Positions 12,761-13,979 of a stretch of 13,979 nt of DNA are shown here, piece by piece. Position 1 is the stretch's first letter; each line of letters opens with the position of its first letter. Position numbers and translations under genes: made by a program. Where the stretch lies: contig JBHPCZ010000093.1 in assembly GCA_042573625.1 (NCBI GenBank), positions 1 to 13,979 on the forward strand, read 5' to 3'. Source of the DNA: JBHPCZ01 sp042573625. Lineage in GTDB: Bacteria > Desulfobacterota > Desulfobacteria > Desulfobacterales > UBA11574. The notes beneath the pieces are model-generated. The model was not told the DNA's origin. It made no database searches and saw nothing but the letters and a program-made list of their open reading frames with translations.

Positions 12761-13979
12761 CTATTCTTCTTTATCCAGATCAAATGCGGAGTGAAGCACA
12801 CGAACCGCGAGTTCCGTATACTTTTCCTCAATGACGCAGGAAATTCTGATTTCCGATGTGCTGATCATCATAATATTGATATTTTCTCTGGCCAGAGTGT
12901 TAAACATTTTTGATGCCACCCCTGAATGATTTCGCATGCCAACACCGACAACCGATACCTTTGAAATGTTTTCATCGCCCAGAACAGCCTCTGCCCCGAT
13001 GTCTTCGGCGACCGCCTTTTCAATTTTCATCGCGTCCGCGAAACTCGCCCTTGGGACCGTAAACGTGAGATCCGTCTGCCCTTCTGCACGGGTATTTTGA
13101 ATGATCATATCAACAACAATACCCGCTTCAGAAATCGGTGAAAAAATCTTTGCCGCAACTCCCGGCTGATCCGGCACCTTTTTCAGCGTTATCCGGGATT
13201 GATCCTTGTCATGGGTCACCGCGGACACGACCAAGCGTTCCATGCCGGCATTTTCATTAACGACCATGGTTCCCTCCTCCTCAGAAAATGATGATCTTAC
13301 ATGAACTGGGACGTTATATTTTTTTGCAAACCCGACCGATCGAATCTGGAGAACTTTGGCGCCCAGGCTGGCCATATTGAGCATTTCATCATATGAAACA
13401 ACGGAAATTTTCCTCGCCTTCTCACAAATATTGGGATCCGCGGTATAGATGCCGTCCACATCCGTGTAAATTTCGCACACATCCGCCTTCAACGCTGAAG
13501 CGATGGCTACGGCAGAGGTGTCGGATCCGCCGCGTCCTAGCGTTGTAATGTTACCATTAATGTCGCACCCTTGGAATCCCGCGATAACAACAATACTGCG
13601 GTTCTCGATAAGCTCGTTTATTCGCTGGGCACCGATATCGACAATTCGTGCATTTCCGAATGTGGTATCCGTAACAACCCGCGCCTGATGCCCTAATAGT
13701 GATTGGGCGGAATAACCCATGGTGTGCAGGGTCATGGCCAGAAGAGATGCGGTGGTCTGCTCTCCGGTGGCAAGCAGAACGTCAAGTTCGCGTTTGTCCG
13801 GTGAATCGCTGATCTGATTCGCCATTTCGATGAGGCTGTCCGTAACCCCGGCCATGGCGGAAATTATGATCACGACATCGTTACCACCGTCATACGTTTT
13901 GGCGGCACGCTTGGCCACGTTTCGAATCCGTTCAACATTTGCCACTGAAGTTCCGCCATATTTTTGAACAATTAATCCC
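12761..13979 (-). CDS. lysC: Aspartokinase, ACT-domain regulated (5' end at the right edge)
   Basis: Catalyses ATP-dependent phosphorylation of L-aspartate, the first step to lysine, threonine, methionine and diaminopimelate. The frame is open to the right edge; in-window translation starts GLIVQKYGGTSVANVERIRN, the family's N-terminus, and the last window base fits the G of an ATG, so probably only two bases are missing. A GTG at 13945 is inside the conserved KYGGTS region and is not the start. The kinase domain (about 1-230) shows KYGGTS, SAMAGVTDSL, LATGEQ, GFQGCD, TLGRGGSDTSAVA and TDVDGIYTADP. Two ACT domains follow (about 245-325 and 330-400), including VSVVGVGMRNHSGVASKMF and ENINIMMISTSEIRISCVI. 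The length (about 406 residues) matches monofunctional feedback-inhibited aspartokinases. No lysine riboswitch can be assessed because the upstream region is outside the window. Confidence 0.97.
   Translation of the reverse strand, partial: GLIVQKYGGTSVANVERIRNVAKRAAKTYDGGNDVVIIISAMAGVTDSLIEMANQISDSPDKRELDVLLATGEQTTASLLAMTLHTMGYSAQSLLGHQARVVTDTTFGNARIVDIGAQRINELIENRSIVVIAGFQGCDINGNITTLGRGGSDTSAVAIASALKADVCEIYTDVDGIYTADPNICEKARKISVVSYDEMLNMASLGAKVLQIRSVGFAKKYNVPVHVRSSFSEEEGTMVVNENAGMERLVVSAVTHDKDQSRITLKKVPDQPGVAAKIFSPISEAGIVVDMIIQNTRAEGQTDLTFTVPRASFADAMKIEKAVAEDIGAEAVLGDENISKVSVVGVGMRNHSGVASKMFNTLARENINIMMISTSEIRISCVIEEKYTELAVRVLHSAFDLDKEE

Noticed and set aside
12442..12834. Plus-strand frame (130 codons) across the lysC end
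   Set aside because: It overlaps the conserved C-terminus of aspartokinase and has no ribosome site or recognisable domain.
1..13979. tRNA, rRNA, phage or plasmid origin signals
   Set aside because: None seen on reading both strands; no cloverleaf, integrase, replication protein or iteron array.

Overview
The window most likely comes from a Gram-negative anaerobe of the Desulfobacterota (Desulfobacterales-like). This is inferred from moderate base composition, an outer-membrane beta-barrel c-type cytochrome, NosL proteins, a kinesin-light-chain-type TPR remnant and many imperfect palindromic intergenic elements; no rRNA or other marker confirms it. Every convincing gene lies on the minus strand, so transcription runs from high to low coordinates. 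The only plus-strand coding remnant is a TPR fragment.

Region A (about 7520 down to 1) is a seven-gene copper/redox cluster. After a long structured leader come: a first NosL-like protein with an extra FCSLHC motif and a Lys/Met-rich tail; a second, canonical NosL; a LolD/MacB-type ABC ATPase; an eight-helix membrane protein with paired cysteines; an outer-membrane beta-barrel with an N-terminal CxxCH haem site; a periplasmic amicyanin-like cupredoxin; and a large membrane protein, cut by the left edge, that fuses a complete CuA (COX2-like) site to a NapH/NosR-type polyferredoxin core. I infer that the NosL/ABC/membrane genes deliver copper or mature the centres, while the cupredoxin, CuA-ferredoxin protein and outer-membrane cytochrome form an electron-transfer route across the envelope. 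No catalytic subunit such as NosZ is visible; one could lie beyond the left edge.

Region B (about 7103-8298) is gene-poor. It holds hairpins, a candidate promoter, a short direct repeat and the TPR remnant.

Region C (about 8299-12452) is accessory-looking: a single-chain E1-like enzyme with a degenerate and an intact adenylation half, a stripped-down ClpX-like unfoldase, a coiled-coil protein of unknown function, and a small unknown protein ending ...EGGLC. Three repeat elements lie between these genes. E1-like plus AAA+ unfoldase suggests a ubiquitin-like tagging or remodelling system, but no Ubl, E2 or JAB protease is recognisable here. This is the best candidate for something undescribed.

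Region D (about 12453-13979) is housekeeping: feedback-regulated aspartokinase (lysC), cut by the right edge within its first codons, followed by a possible 31-residue membrane peptide.
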